Below, in pieces: positions 37,201 through 49,917 of a stretch of 64,000 nucleotides of DNA. Under the pieces are notes generated by a model. That model was not told the origin of the DNA and ran no database searches. It was given only the letters and a program-made list of their open reading frames with translations. Source of the DNA: Verpa conica. Taxonomy: Eukaryota; Ascomycota; Pezizomycetes; Pezizales; Morchellaceae. Made by a program: the position numbers and the translations under genes. How positions within the stretch are numbered: position 1 is the stretch's first letter; each line of letters opens with the position of its first letter. The DNA lies in contig JAUFSD010000023.1 in the NCBI GenBank assembly GCA_033030425.1, positions 558,001 to 622,000 of the forward strand, written 5' to 3'.

Positions 37201-37577
37201 TCGAGTTCCAAAGCATAGTTGGTTGGCTTCACATTTGCAGGAAGTACTTCTCTATCCTCGTTGGCCATACTCCCAGACGCGTCGAGATCATGGCGGCGAC
37301 ACATTCTTTGGCAGGAGCAATTTCTTACGAAGATCTTAGATCTAAGTCTTAGCGAGGCTGGTGATGTAACGAGTCTGAACCGCGAGGATAGTGATGATTT
37401 ATCAAAACTAGAGGTGATAGATGGGGATGATTGAGGAGAAGGGTGAGTAAGGACGGAGGAGGTTGCGTAGGATCTAAGTCGGAGCTTAGATAGTACGGAG
37501 GTGCGGGGTTGCTGATGTAGAGACAACAGTACACGGTTGGATCGCGTGATCTGCGGCTTGCGAAGGAAGGGCCTCAT
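34201..37577 (-). CDS. APE2: M1-family zinc aminopeptidase (Ape2/Aap1 type) with N-terminal extension
   Basis: Nine exons: 37577-37156, 37083-36973, 36913-36801, 36751-36666, 36605-36438, 36378-35692, 35635-34796, 34739-34593 and 34536-34201; 969 residues. The M1 signature is complete: exopeptidase motif GAMENWG (about 371) and [13 protein letters not shown] with zinc ligands H407, H411 and E430 (HExxH-x18-E). [11 protein letters not shown] follows, and an ERAP1-like helical C-terminal domain completes the protein. Known role: removal of N-terminal residues from peptides, including nutrient peptides. The first 95 or so residues are Arg/Ser-rich and almost free of acidic residues, so a mitochondrial form is possible. 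The ATG of [14 protein letters not shown] is an internal start that would give a cytosolic form. The acceptor before [10 protein letters not shown] (AAAG at 35636) is the least certain junction, since the CTAAC there is unusually close to it. Confidence 0.93.
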
Positions 37578-39097
37578 TGAATTGGGAGAGATAAAATTGA
37601 CTGAGCTGAGGGGTGGCAGCCGTGCAAGTCTCTTAGAGCGGGGAACTATACAGTACGCAAGAACTTGTCAATAGGTGACTCGAGGTGGGGTGCGTGTAGG
37701 TTATCCATACACGGTGTAGATTATGGTAGGCTTATTTACAGAAGGGGCAGGCGTAAATCATTCTCGGAGATATCCGTTACCTAAGTCAGCTGTGTCTGCG
37801 AATTTAATTCAATTCTCTAAGTGAAGGTGAGTATGGTGTTTAGGGTGAATAAAAGGCACTGAACTGTAGGGGTTATCTACTCTACATAGAGCGTTATTTA
37901 CATCCCGAGCCTTCACCTCAATCCCTATAAAAACTGTATTGGAGGTGTCTATCCGTATCTTGTTAAGTTCTTTCCCATACACTACATGTAGTTACTTAGG
38001 AGGTTAACAGCCCTCAGTACTGGCAGCTAGACCATGCGCAAACGCAAATCGTAATCCTGCAGAGTTATCCCGGGCTGCTCTGGTGCAACCGGCTACCGTC
38101 GGCATTAACATGGAGAGTTTACTTACTAAGATCCGAATAGGTACATGTATCCTAATGATACGGGATGCCGAAAATCAATTTTTTTTTAGATTGGACCACA
38201 TAGCGTTTGTTACAGAAGCTTAAGGGATTAAAGAGGGGGAACAAATGGGTTATGGCGAATGAATACTTCCTTCATACTTAAATAAATTCATTCATTCAAT
38301 ACTTCCTTCATAGAGCGTCACTCGCATTTTCCCCAAACCCCTCGTGGTGGTATTCCTAATAAGTGGGGATTTGTTCCTAATCGATAAAGTGAACCTTTCC
38401 AGTGAAGGCGGCTATAGTATATTGCCAGTGGCAGCACACCTATATTAAGAACCAGAATTTTGACATTGGTGATAACGGTTTATGCAAATTTTCTACCTTT
38501 GAGACTCCAAAGGGCTGGAAATTAAAGTCTGCTTGTATCGCAAAGTATTCTAGGTTAGAAACTAATACCGTAGGTGAGCAACAGTTCGCAGGTAAAGATA
38601 TGTAAGCATCACGAGAACGATAGGTGAGTGGTAAAGAAAAGGGCTCGAGAGTTTCGTTAAAAGAGAGATAAAGAATGAAGGTTACATTACTACCAGATCT
38701 TTAAGAGAGACAAGATTACTAATGTAGGAACTAAAGGGGGTCGAATCTGGGGTTTACAAATTTATTGCACAATATTCTCTTAATCCATATAGTCATCAAA
38801 CATGAATATGCAGAAGCTGGATCCCAGCGCAGTTATTGTAGTGGGTTATGTTCTCTTAAGACTTACTCAATAAGTAAAAAGGACCTCTTATTAATATCTT
38901 TTATTTTATATTGTGCAACAATTTGTGCTAAGCTATAAGAGAAAAAATACAAGGCTCAAATAGAAAGGGAAGAAACTCCAGGAATAAAAGCCCAAATCCC
39001 GAACTCCAGCACAAATTTCAACCTCCTTTCGGGAAGGCTGATTCCCCGCCCGCCCTCTCAAATCCTATAACCCTAAACATCTCTAGATACTGAAATA
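37578..39097. other. Spacer upstream of the aminopeptidase gene
   Basis: Aminopeptidase upstream region, then AT-rich sequence. A 15-bp direct repeat (AATACTTCCTTCATA) occurs at about 38262 and 38298 around a TTCATTCATTC run. The 67-residue frame at 38402 has no family features. Confidence 0.55.
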
Positions 39098-40673
39098 TTA
39101 CAAGCCATTACCTACCGGCACATTATCCACTGGTGCATTATCCACTGGTACATTATCTCCTGGTGCAGCATCAACCACTGGTGCGGCATCACCACCTAGT
39201 ATATCATCCGCCGCCGTAGTATTTGCCACTGGCAAAGCTCCCTCATTCTGCCCACCATCCCCTGCATCTACTAGCCTAGGCACTCTCCTCCCCCTACCTG
39301 TAGCTTGATGCCTCTCCGCCGGTGTCATCTCCTCCCAGGCATGCGCTAACCTCTCTGCATGTTCGAGATTGTGGAACTGTGTCCTACATCCTCTCCCATA
39401 CCAGCACCTCTCCCGCCTATCCACAAACCCCTCGGCTACCTTCTCGCTACACCACCAATCTAGGAAATTGTTGGTTATAACCGGAACTACACAGGTATTA
39501 CACACATACTCCGTTTCACTTAGTCTTTTACTTGATGCCGGGAAATAACCGTCATTCTTGCGAATCAACCACGCGTAGATTTTTGAGGCTATGGCTGAGG
39601 CTGTGTGATTGTGTGTAGAGCGCCATTGATCAAAGTATCTAGCCTCAGTAAGATTGCCGCGGAAGCTTGGTGCTAGTGGGAAGTGTATAGCGGAGATGCT
39701 AGCAACTTGGTCAGGAACGACTTGAAGTACTCCTTCACGTGCACATTGAAATAGGTTCCCGCAGTAGAGAAGAGGACAGTTATCGCATTTCCACCCAAGT
39801 TTCCATGCAGTCGGGAAAGTGTTTGGGCAGCTGTTGCAATGAAGGTGGTTGCGATGGGAATAAACGTCCGCTACGTGAAATCCCGCCACAGGGTCGGGAG
39901 GAGGGATAGGGTCTGGACAGGTGAAGCCGTGTGGGTTACCTGGAGTGCAACAAGGGCAAGGGGGCCAGAGGATATGAGATTCCTCCTCCTCTTCTTCCTC
40001 TTCACCATCATTGTCTCCGTTTTGTTGGTCATCATCCTCATCGTTGTAGACAGCAGGTATATTAATCTAATGAGGAGTTAGTGTTTGTTTAGTGAGAATA
40101 ATTGATGAGAACATACCTTCTGCCCAGGCTTATAGATGAGTTCTAGCTCCTTAAGCTCCTCTGGGTCTCGCTTCTTATCCGGGAACAGATTCAGCAGTGT
40201 CTCAACCGATGCAGCAGTACTATGGTTGTCTCGAGCGTTCTTTACGACTTGTCTACAAGTTGGACAAGTATTGTTCCTTTCAAACCACGGCACCAAGCAC
40301 GAGCCTAAGAATCATTAGTCCCTAGCATGTTTCTTATCCTAGATTGAGTACACTTACCACAAAAGTTATGCAAACAATCGATACAAGCAACGGGGTTTGT
40401 CAATATCTCTGAACAAATCGCACAGCTCAAGTCCTGCTCGAGTTTCTCTGCGATATCGTCCTCGGAGGACCTTCTGACAGGTTGTGCGTAGCGGGAAGCC
40501 TTTGCCTTTCGTACTAACTCAGAGATATCGTCTTGAGGAGGACGTTTAGTTGAGCCTGACGATGAAGGACGTGATGGAGAGCGTGGTGGGTCATCCAAAC
40601 CAAGAGGTGCAGGATGCGGGGGCTGCCCAGGGGATCCAGGGATTGGGAGTTCTTCTGGCTGAGGTTCAGACAT
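39098..40673 (-). CDS. CHFR-like RING-finger E3 ubiquitin ligase lacking an FHA domain
   Basis: Exons 40673-40358, 40304-40117 and 40066-39098 encode 490 residues from the ATG of MSEPQPEEL. An in-frame ATG at 40856 would add 61 residues but is less family-like. Residues 1-75 are Pro/Ser-rich. A RING finger spans about C84-C122 (CAICSEIL...CPTCRQV), closed by the first splice junction. After a predicted helical stretch comes an acidic patch (EEEEEEEE), then a Cys-rich region (CPCC, CNSC, CDNC, CNTC) and CWYGRGCRTQFHNLEHAERL. This order and the last motif resemble the C-terminal Cys-rich region of vertebrate CHFR, a mitotic checkpoint ligase. The FHA domain of CHFR is absent from the visible gene. 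The extreme C-terminus carries degenerate VDNAPVDNVPV-type repeats. Confidence 0.82.
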
Positions 40674-43600
40674 TATTAATTTTAGAATATTTAGATCTTG
40701 TGTGATATTCTCACAGTCGCGAGTTGGGTCAGGTGTCGCGTTTGGGGGAGACGCGAACACAGGTGACGCGGGGCAGTTTAAGTACAGTACTCTGCGCGTG
40801 GAGATAAGACTACAGCTAGCTGTCGTGGTGGGGTGACTCACAGGGAGAGGAGTCATGGGCGACCAGGGGCTGAGTACTCTTGTGTAACCAGAGAATGCAT
40901 GACTCCACGATCTTCGTTGGTATGTGCGTGATGTTTGCGATGTCTTTTTATTGCTGTGTATTAAGTAGCTGTTTTATATATAAATATGAATGAGTTTTAT
41001 GTGGGTCCAAGGTAGCCTTATGCAGACTCACACTCGTAGCCTGCTGCCGGTAAGTGGGTATGGGAATGAGAAGAGACGAGTGATGTTCTGTGAATAGTCT
41101 ATTATGATGGCAAGGCGATCAATTGAAAGGCGTATATACTACATGCGTTAATTTCCATCCAAAGGATCTTCTACGCACATTTTTTATGCTACCCGACTAT
41201 CTTTCGTCTACAAGGCTCTAGAGTGTCCGTCTAGGCACTTTGACAAACAAGGCTAAAAGATGCTTACTACCGGGATATACCATCACTCCAGCATAGAGAA
41301 GTATATATATTTTCTCTTTCCCTTCCCTCTCCCTTCAACCTCCATCTCTCATACTTTTTTCACATTCACAGCTACTATTCGAAAAATGACAACCGTTGAA
41401 CCAAGCTGAAGCCAATTTTCCCTACAGAAACTAGCCTTATGTAACCCCAAGCCTTTAATTCCAGCATAATCACCCTATCTTATTTCGTTCCGTCGGTATT
41501 CCCAGCACATGTATATGTACACTACACCGGATTCTCGAAAGCTCGAGTAGATCCCTGCCTAGTTAATATTAGTAATAGGCGTTCATGCCAGGGATGTCCA
41601 CCACTATTCCCTCCATCATACTCTAACCGTAATATTTATATAGCAGCTCAGAATTACTACCAGTTACACAGAGCATGAAATATAGCATGCTAAACAGATT
41701 ACACCACCCAATAGCTTAGAAGAACCCATTTATTGGCATTAAGTTACCGATGGGCCTACCGTTATATCAATAAAATAAAGTTAGCATCTTCTACTACTTC
41801 TATCTAAGTAGCATAGGCTATTAACACAATCTAAAATTCAATAACACTAGAATTTTCTAAGGCTAAACCACAAAGATATACTTATATAGTAGCTTGGGAA
41901 AGAGTATAATATACTACCCATACATTCAGGAGACCGCTGGAAAGACAGGTTCTATAACATTGAAAGATTTATACATGATTGATTTCTGGTTTTAAACCTT
42001 TAAAGATCTCCAATATTGACACATATAGAGATTATATTAGAGGAAGTGTGTCTATATGGCACATTTTCTACCACGGTCGCCTTTCGACACCAATTCTTCT
42101 TTTTAAATATAATCATATTACTAGGATTAACTATCCACTACCAGTATTTGAGCTTCTTAAGAAGTTGGAAAGATTTCACCAGGCACAGCATGAACTACAC
42201 AAATCGTTAAAAACACTATCTTGTTTAAGCGTACCGCCTAAATCGATAACTAGATACCGATCAGTATAGCTAGAGATTTTCTTCTGAGTTTTTATATCTG
42301 CCCGACATTTTAGGATCAAATACGTTAGGAAAAGATATTTTGGCACAGTGAGGTATATTACACGTACGCGTTGGGAAACGATATGCTGATATATGGTCTT
42401 TATATCAACGACAGATAGGTCTACATTGACAAAGCCTGGTATCTAAAACAATTACCTAGCGTTATCAAAAACCCCAGGGCATTCCTCGCTAGATGTTTTA
42501 GTTTCTAATCTGCCAAAAATTAGAGTCGGAACGACCACACTGATTATATATTTCGGCAGGATCTAGATTCCTAACTTTCAATTACCATAATGTATCTAAT
42601 TGAATTGATATGCGAGGTATTTCATTTATGGTGTCAAGAGGTTTTAGTGCTATTAATTAATTAAACCCAGTGGGAGACTCGTAGGCTTCAACCTTACGCG
42701 TTAGACAATAGTATGTATTACAGTCAACTATCTTACAAGAGATCCAAGTCATCAAATTCAATAGCCAATTACTCTATCTAGCTACCTCAAAGAACTTACA
42801 ATAGAACTTCCTTACTCAGCAGCATCTTAGACAAACACACTCCCTAAAAAAATAACCTAACTTTAGGGTTAGATAAGGGCACTATTGTATTTCCAGGGAA
42901 CACTCTTGAGACTAGAACCAGTACGTCTCTATCCCAAACAAACTTTAAATTAAAACTAAAGGAACACTAAAAGCTTATCGCTTCTACACTTTACCTGCGA
43001 GAGGCTCTGAGATTTCTGTGGCATTATTGAGTTGGTTAATATAAGGATCCTAGATTTGTTTCTGCAGATTAGTATGTGCTAAATCTCATTTATAGATGGT
43101 TTCTAGAGCCAGAGGGCAGCTGTTGAGTTTAGTATTATAGCCTTTTAACATGCCGAGTGAAAATGCAGACATATCTACTACGGTTTCTCACTCCTTTACT
43201 TTAGCTCCTCACCGGCGTTTCTATTATTCCTTCTGGAGCTATTTCTTTGCCTACATACATAACTCCAGCTGTGGCGTTACACCCTCGCTTGGTAGTTCCC
43301 CTATATATCACATCACTGTATAGTACTGTTTCCATCCCTGTTATCAGTTTCCTACAAGCTCACTAGTAGCTGACTGGAGCAGCCCGTCCCAATGACTCGT
43401 AGTCGAGTGCGAATCCATGTAGAAACCCTGGCAGGTCGCAATCAGTGACCAAAGCGGCTAAGCGCGTGCGTAGACCTGTACCCCGCACTCATCTTAACAG
43501 AGACTTGCTATGCCGCTTCCCGACGCTGGCAGCCACTTAGGGTAAAGTGTTTACTGAATATTTTCAGGGTATATTTCTTTGCCGGGTAGATATAGATTTG

Positions 43601-43940
43601 ATAGGAGAAGAGAAGTTGCTTCTGTCTTCTTTCTGCACGGTGAGGACATCAAGCATCGGGGTGCATAAGAGCTGCTGAATATACGTAGTAGTAGCACAGG
43701 GTACTTATACAGAGAGGAGGTTCTCGTCTCACCCCTCCTTTGCTCCGGCTTTTCTCCTCACGTCCCTCTCTTGGTTTTGTTTCCATCGTGAGATCTCGAG
43801 GCCCCAGCACCATCTGCGCAGCAACCCGCACGGGGCTCCCGCGAACCCTTTCCGTCTGTCGCAGATCATCCCTACCCCCCGGTTCCCCGCGAAACAAAAA
43901 GGGATAATAGGAGGGCGGGCTAAAAAGAATATAAGCAAAC
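40674..43940. other. Divergent spacer between the CHFR-like gene and the 44-kb gene
   Basis: About 3.3 kb. The left end is the CHFR-like upstream region, the middle is AT-rich, and the right end (about 43730-43940) is GC-richer and likely promoter of the next gene. A 96-codon frame at 41979-42269 is AT-biased and unlike known proteins. Confidence 0.55.
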
Positions 43941-44929
43941 ATGGGTCTTCACCTGGACGCCTCGTACTTCGTAACATCACCACCACACTTACAGCCTTTA
44001 CTCCACCACCCAAAACCCCAAAAACACCATAAAATCCACCTCGCTACCGGTCTTCCTCTCGTCCCTTGCCCCGAATCCCTCTTCTCGCTCCAATCCACAA
44101 TGTCGCACTTATCACAGCCACCACAACAGCCGTCTCCCTCCTTGACACCAATTCCTGTGCCGGCAGTATCCCGAAAACGTTCCCCTCAAATTGCATTCGC
44201 CGATGAGACACCCCCGTCTTCTCGTCCGCCATCTCGTGCACACACGCAACGCCGAGTCCGCGCTAAACGCGCTGCAGAACGTCCCGGGTGGGTTACGGAG
44301 AAAAACGAGAGTATAGGTCTCGAAGCACGAATGGAGGACGTAACGGTGGATATAATGTGGCCAGGAGCAGAACAAATGGATGCTGGTAGGAGGGTTGGCG
44401 AGTTGAGGACACGAAGGAGGTTTACAGTGCTGTGTTTCTTGGGGTGTACTATTGAGCACCTTCAGGGACTTAGGTTAGTTTCTTTTAATATTTGTAAGAC
44501 GGTGGGTGGGTAGCTGATAAATCGGATAATAGTCAGGTTTCAACCCTACTGTCTAATAGCGGCGCCGACATATTCGGTGTCTCTCTCTCCGCGCCTCCAC
44601 CTTTCACCTCCAGCTTGCCTATAATTCATGATATTTCGAAGGCCCTTACACTATCCCTGGGACTTTTGCACCCGCTTGGTGGTGGCCGTCAAGCACTCGA
44701 CGCGATAGTAGTTCTTGACAAGGATTCCCGACGGAGAATGGTACTCCCTGTTGGATGGGGCCCTAGGCTAAGCCCTGGCCAAAGGGATGAGGAGAATGGT
44801 GATGGTATTAGCAGTGTTGTAAGTCGGTGTGTTAAGGGGGTTGAATGGTTAGGAAACGAGGCTATAGATGAAGCGGTAGAGGATGTGGAGATGGGAATGG
44901 GGGTTGAGGCGGTTGGAGTGGCAGTATGA
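43941..44929 (+). CDS. Unrecognised protein, two exons
   Basis: Exons 43941-44473 and 44533-44929 (intron GTTAGT...ATAG) give 309 residues; starting at the second in-frame ATG, 44100, gives 256 (MSHLSQPPQQ). I do not recognise the family. The N-terminal half is Pro/Ser/Arg-rich and probably disordered (SRKRSPQIAF, RVRAKRAAERPG). The C-terminal half looks folded, with RRRFTVLCFLGCTIEHLQGL, GADIFGVSLSAPPP, and LGLLHPLGGGRQALDAIVVLD followed by KDSRRRMVLPVGWG, ending in an acidic tail. The acceptor was chosen because it keeps exon 2 open to a hydrophobic, protein-like sequence; the next AG downstream (44536) does not. The upstream region is CT/CA-rich. Transcript support would be needed to fix the start. 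Confidence 0.65.
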
Positions 44930-46424
44930 GGGACTGTACCGATCGGAGGGGAATTGATTGCGATATCGATGGGGGGGGCTCTTAGGTTTTTCAGGTGTTG
45001 ACTTGCGTTATGGGTGTTTTTTATTTTTATTTTTATTTTGCAGAGAGCCTCGTATTCGGTTGTTGTTTTATTCTTCTCTTTTTTTACTAGCGTTTTGATT
45101 ATTTTATATCACGTATATCACTGGGGGGTGTTGTGTTAATTGCTTTAATCCATTCAGGTTTTGATACCTTGTCCTTTTCGCTTTAGAGCCCTACATTTCT
45201 TCTTTTTATAATGACTACATGTAGGGTGCTAAATAACAGCTTTATCTAGGATCAAGATTATTGGTCTAACAGGTCAGCGGGACTGCAGTCTCCGAGTGAC
45301 AGCCTATGATAAGTGAGATGTATTCTTGCAATGCTAACCTTGGCTGCTCGAGGGCCGGCCAACAGACAGTTTTTACCTACGCACGGCTATACCGCTACAT
45401 TTACTGGACTTTCGTGTTTATCTTAGAGTGTGGCTGCCCACTAAGGTCCTATCAACAGTTCGCCCACATAACTTTGGCACTGTTCGACTTCTACGCTCTA
45501 CAACTGCTATAAAGACTTGACACAAAAGGTTATAAATTTGGATTCGACGTATTGGGGTGAGAAACTATAAGGAGGGGTTGTTCTAATCGGCCAAAACATA
45601 GCTTATCACTCGATAGTCTAATAGGAATGCCCTGCTACACTTGCCGGCTGCCAATGAACTAATTTAGATGAGGCTGTATTCAAGACCCCTGTGATAGTTG
45701 TATGTGTGGGTTGGGTTTATGTGATGCTATCGCTGTTTATGCAGGACAGTTGTATGAGTGTCTATGTGTGGGTGTGTACGGGGTGTTCACTGAGCACCAG
45801 CAACACAGCAACACAGCACACAGTAACACAGAGCACAAAAAACTTGCGACTATAGTGCCCTACCCAGCCAACTTCTACCCGCGTCTTTCTCTTTCTCACT
45901 CACCAGCCATCAGTGAAATATCGCTTGGCTCGCCAAGGAATAATTCCTATAAGTACCTCCCTCAACCCCTAGTTTGCATGTCAGGTAATCCTGGGGTATC
46001 TTACTGATGAGTCTCAACACACTGAAGGTTTTCTACCCCTTTCTTTCTATCTGTTTGGCTTAACCAATGCTAATTTTTCTATTATGTATAGGTTTGATAT
46101 CCTCTTTGGCTCTTTGATTGCTGCTTACATCCTGATTTTGTATTTATAATAATTTATTTTTATTTGACCAATATTAATTTGTGTATCGTGGTGTTCGTCA
46201 ATTGACATACCCCACACCCTATCTACGAACTGTGCTAAACCTACGTGTATTGTTCAAGTCTGGGAGTGATCACAATGTCGGCTTTATGTGAATTATTTAA
46301 TCTAGCTACCACACTTAGGAGTCCCATGAAGTCTTCGAGCAGAAGCATTCTATTTTCTACTGCAACACATAGAGGAATTCTTTTACATGGCTTGGGCATG
46401 TCTACAATATCTCATACTCTAACT
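44930..46424. other. Spacer between convergent genes at 44.9 and 46.4 kb
   Basis: AT-rich 3' flank with a TTTTA microsatellite at 45017-45039 and an imperfect CAACACAG repeat at about 45798-45840. The frame covering the latter (45702-46007) is low complexity and not supported as a gene. Confidence 0.55.
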
Positions 46425-49400
46425 CTACTTATCCTCCATTTCCTCATCACTATCTCCATCGTCATCATCGTCATCATCATCGTCGTCGTCGTCATCGTCA
46501 TCCTCTGCCTTATCGTCATCCTCCTCCCCTTCTTTGAGCCCATATTTCAACCCATAATCATCCTGGAAGAATTTCAACGGCTGAACGGTGACATTGAACT
46601 GCTCATTTTCGAGGGCTGTTTTGATTGACTATATCCAGGTCTAGTCAGTATATTTCTCTTCATCAAATATATTTTTGGGAGGGGGAATAGAGAGGGTATA
46701 AATCACATCAGTCTTAACTGGCGCCGTAACAACTACCGTATTGCTCCTCTTTGGATCAAACACTGGCAGCAACACATCTCTGCACACATCTTTCAAATCC
46801 TGCACCGTAACCGCTCGAATCTTCTTTAGTAGCTCCATATTATAATCCTTACTCTGCCCATGAATAACCTGATTAATAAATGAAACCGCTGCTGCAGCGC
46901 TCATAGATGATTCTTCATCGGCAAACTGAACGACGATCGATGAAAGCGCCCCTTCGAGTGATAGATGGTCGAATTCAACAGTCCCGTCCATATGGTCCGT
47001 CAACACCTTGCGGGAGGCTTCCCAGGCTTTGTAGGCGTCTGGAGAACGGTAAACTGTAAACTGGACATGGCCCGCATCAATATTCTTTGAGAAGCCAGTC
47101 CCATAGGCAAGACCGGTACCACGGACTGCCCGCCAGAGGGGACCTTCGACAGCGTCAAGGTAAGAGATTGCTAGGAGCATAGCGGGCAATTTAGGGTGAC
47201 TCGGGCTATCTGGACCCAATGCAACATGAACCGAGAAAGACGAGTCGATGGTGGGGAGTGGAACTACATATGCTACACCACCGGGCTTACTGCCCTGAGG
47301 GGTGAGGCGTTGGATCCTCTTATCAATTGGTGCAAGTTTGCCGGTGAATGAGTGGCCTGTTACAAAGTTCTTCCACACTGACACAGGGTTCTTGAGCTTC
47401 TTTACGTCTGCAATGACAAGGATGCGGAAGTTTTCGAGCTTGCAGAAAGTTTTACGGAGTTCTTCAAACTGAGAGATGACTTCTTCTGGCTTCTCTTCTA
47501 GAAGGGTGCTGATGCGCTTTAGGTAGAGCGCTTTGACAAGGGTGTCTTGGGCACGGCCAATTGAATCGCGGGAGTAGGAGATCATGCTGTTGACTGCCAA
47601 GCTCATCTACACAAGCAAGAGTCAGCATCTTAGGCTCGAAATTCAACCCTTTCTATAAACTAGCGTACCTGTTTGCCGCCCCTCTTCTCATCAGGAATAT
47701 CGCTCCTCATCTTTGTGATAGTCGTGGCAAGGCGCTTCGCATCAAAGATACTACCCCACAGGAATTCCTTAAGCCACTTAATCGTAATCTCATACTTCTC
47801 AAGCTCGACTTGAAACTTAATCCTGATACTTTCTGGCGTATCCATGTAAGTCCCTGATCCGATGCTATAATTAACAGTATCCTTCTCCAGCTTTGCTACA
47901 ACCTGTTCATACTCCAAGCGTACGCCATCTTGCATAATAGGCGTGTTAAAGAAGTTTTCAAGGTAAATTGGGAGTAAAGGCCGTCTTTCAACTGGTATAG
48001 ATCCAGTTGAGAGTAGAACAGTTACTCTAACGAAATTCGACGGGATATGTTCATAGTGGAGGTAGAGAGGAAGGTCGATGTGATCTTTATCAATAATATC
48101 TTGTATCTCCTTGTCGCTATAAAGAGTCAATAATCTACAATTATACTGTGGATCATAGGAGATCACTCACCCGTTACCATCTTTCGCAGCCAACCCAGCC
48201 CTTGCAGTCTCAGTCTTAATGAAATGAATGCTCTCCACACCCGGTACCGGAAATTTTCCGAGTGCTTCCTTCGGGATTTCCCTATCGTTCTCCGCCTTCG
48301 CATGTTCGAGCTTCTTCTGTAATTCTTTAAGACCCTCTTCTCCAAACTTGGCCTTCTGGGCTGCAACGCGTTTCTTCTCATCTTCTTCGGTCTTCTTGGC
48401 AAGTTTTGCCGATGGCTTTCCAAGAACGGAAATGTGCTCGTTGTCTGTGACCCATTTACGGAGGAACTCACGCCAATCGGTTTCAGTCCATTTTTCGAGC
48501 TCGTCGAATACGCTAAGTGTCTCAAGTGACCTGAGAGTACTACCATCTTTCTCTCCGAATAAAAAGTCTATAATAAGGGGGTTTGAGAAATAGTATCCCG
48601 AACTTTCAACCGAAAATTTACGTTGCCTCTTGGTGCGTCGAAGGCACTCTTGGATATATCCGATATCGATCGGCTTACTAACCGTCTTTTTTAGTACCTC
48701 AAAGAGACGCTTCTCGACTTCAGCCAACTTTTTTGTAGGAACACTAGTTAACTGTAGCCAAATGAGTGAATTAGGGCGTTCCTCGACGTAGAACTGAACG
48801 GAAGATGCAAGAGGTTCTTTAATCTCCACAAGTTGGTTCTCCAGGATAGATACCGAGGAACCTGCAAGGAAGGTACCGATGGTTTCAAGCGCCGCCATGG
48901 ACTTTGCGTCGTTACAGCTAGGACCAAGGAAGCCGATTGTAATCTCGCCCATAGATTCGTCCTTTTCAGGGAACTCTACAGTATCGACAGTAGATTTCTT
49001 GATTAGAGGAACTGGTTTGGATTCGATCCATGGTCTGTAAGGTTAGCTACGATATAATTTCTCTCAGTGCTAGGACGTGTTATACCGTTTCCATGGTGCG
49101 CTCGGATCCGGTATATCGTCCAAGATGCTTTCTTCAAAATCATCCAAAATATTCAGAAGGTTCTCATGATCTACCTCGCCAATAATTACTAGACACAGAT
49201 TCTTTGGTTGATACATCTCCTTATGAAACTGCCTGATCCTATCTGCAGTAAGGACTCTTAGTGCTTCCATCATACCGCCTGTCTCGTATCTGAAGCCAAC
49301 GCCCTCAGGGTAGATTTTCCGGACTGCCTTCATGTTCATGATTGTTGATGGGGTGTTCTGGACTCCTTGCATCTCAGAGTATACGACACCCGCATCTTGC

Positions 49401-49917
49401 CCTGATCCATCAATGTGGTGTACTTCGGTGTAGCAGCCACTATCGGTGAGGGTCGGGAGGAGGATGTGTTCAAGGTAAACAGGGAGGATCTGAGCGAATC
49501 CTTCCCAGCCGGCAGTGTCGAGAGTATAGGCGGTATGATCGGTTGCCGTCCATGCATTCGTGCCAGAGTAGGCTCTGTGTCCAATCAGTGAATAATCTCT
49601 CAAGACACCTCCGCACTCACAATAAAGTAGAAGCCATACAACTAGTGCAATACTGACCTATTTGCCATCCGATCTAAAACGCCCTTGTACTGATAGTTTT
49701 TACTCCCCATGAAGCAGAGATGCTCAAGTGTATGTGGGCTCCCTGAGTCATCCAGAATCTCCGTAGCAAGTGCAAAGAAACCTAGAACCTTGGGGCCTTC
49801 ACGGTCCACAATCACTGCCGACATCCCTGTGCGTTTAGATTCATATTTTGTGATTGTACTTGGAGAGTAGTCAGTTTTAAACTGAAGTTCTTTCTTGAAA
49901 TAGCTTGAGCCTGTCAT
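46425..49917 (-). CDS. M16-family zinc metallopeptidase (YOL098C/Sdd3-like) with acidic C-terminal tail
   Basis: Six exons: 49917-49658, 49574-49086, 49034-48171, 48116-47669, 47606-46707 and 46628-46425; about 1,054 residues. The inverted zinc motif HTLEH (H62-H66) lies in SGSPHTLEHLCFMGS, and the distal glutamate is in VVYSEMQGVQN. This architecture, with the long second half, fits the insulinase/pitrilysin group containing yeast YOL098C. The start is the first in-frame ATG (49917), giving MTGSSYFKKEL. The last exon was found by joining KTD to SIKTALENEQFNVTVQPL, skipping an intronic read-through ending at 46641. It restores the family end FFQDDYGLKYGL and adds a run of about 16 aspartates. 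A charged helical linker lies near the middle (EEDEKKRVAAQKAKFGEEG). No mitochondrial presequence is evident, so a cytosolic location is inferred. Confidence 0.9.

Noticed and set aside
41979..42269. 96-codon plus-strand frame
   Set aside because: AT-biased composition and no resemblance to a known protein; surrounded by non-coding sequence.
45702..46007. 101-codon frame with CAACACAG repeats
   Set aside because: Low complexity and no splice or family support.
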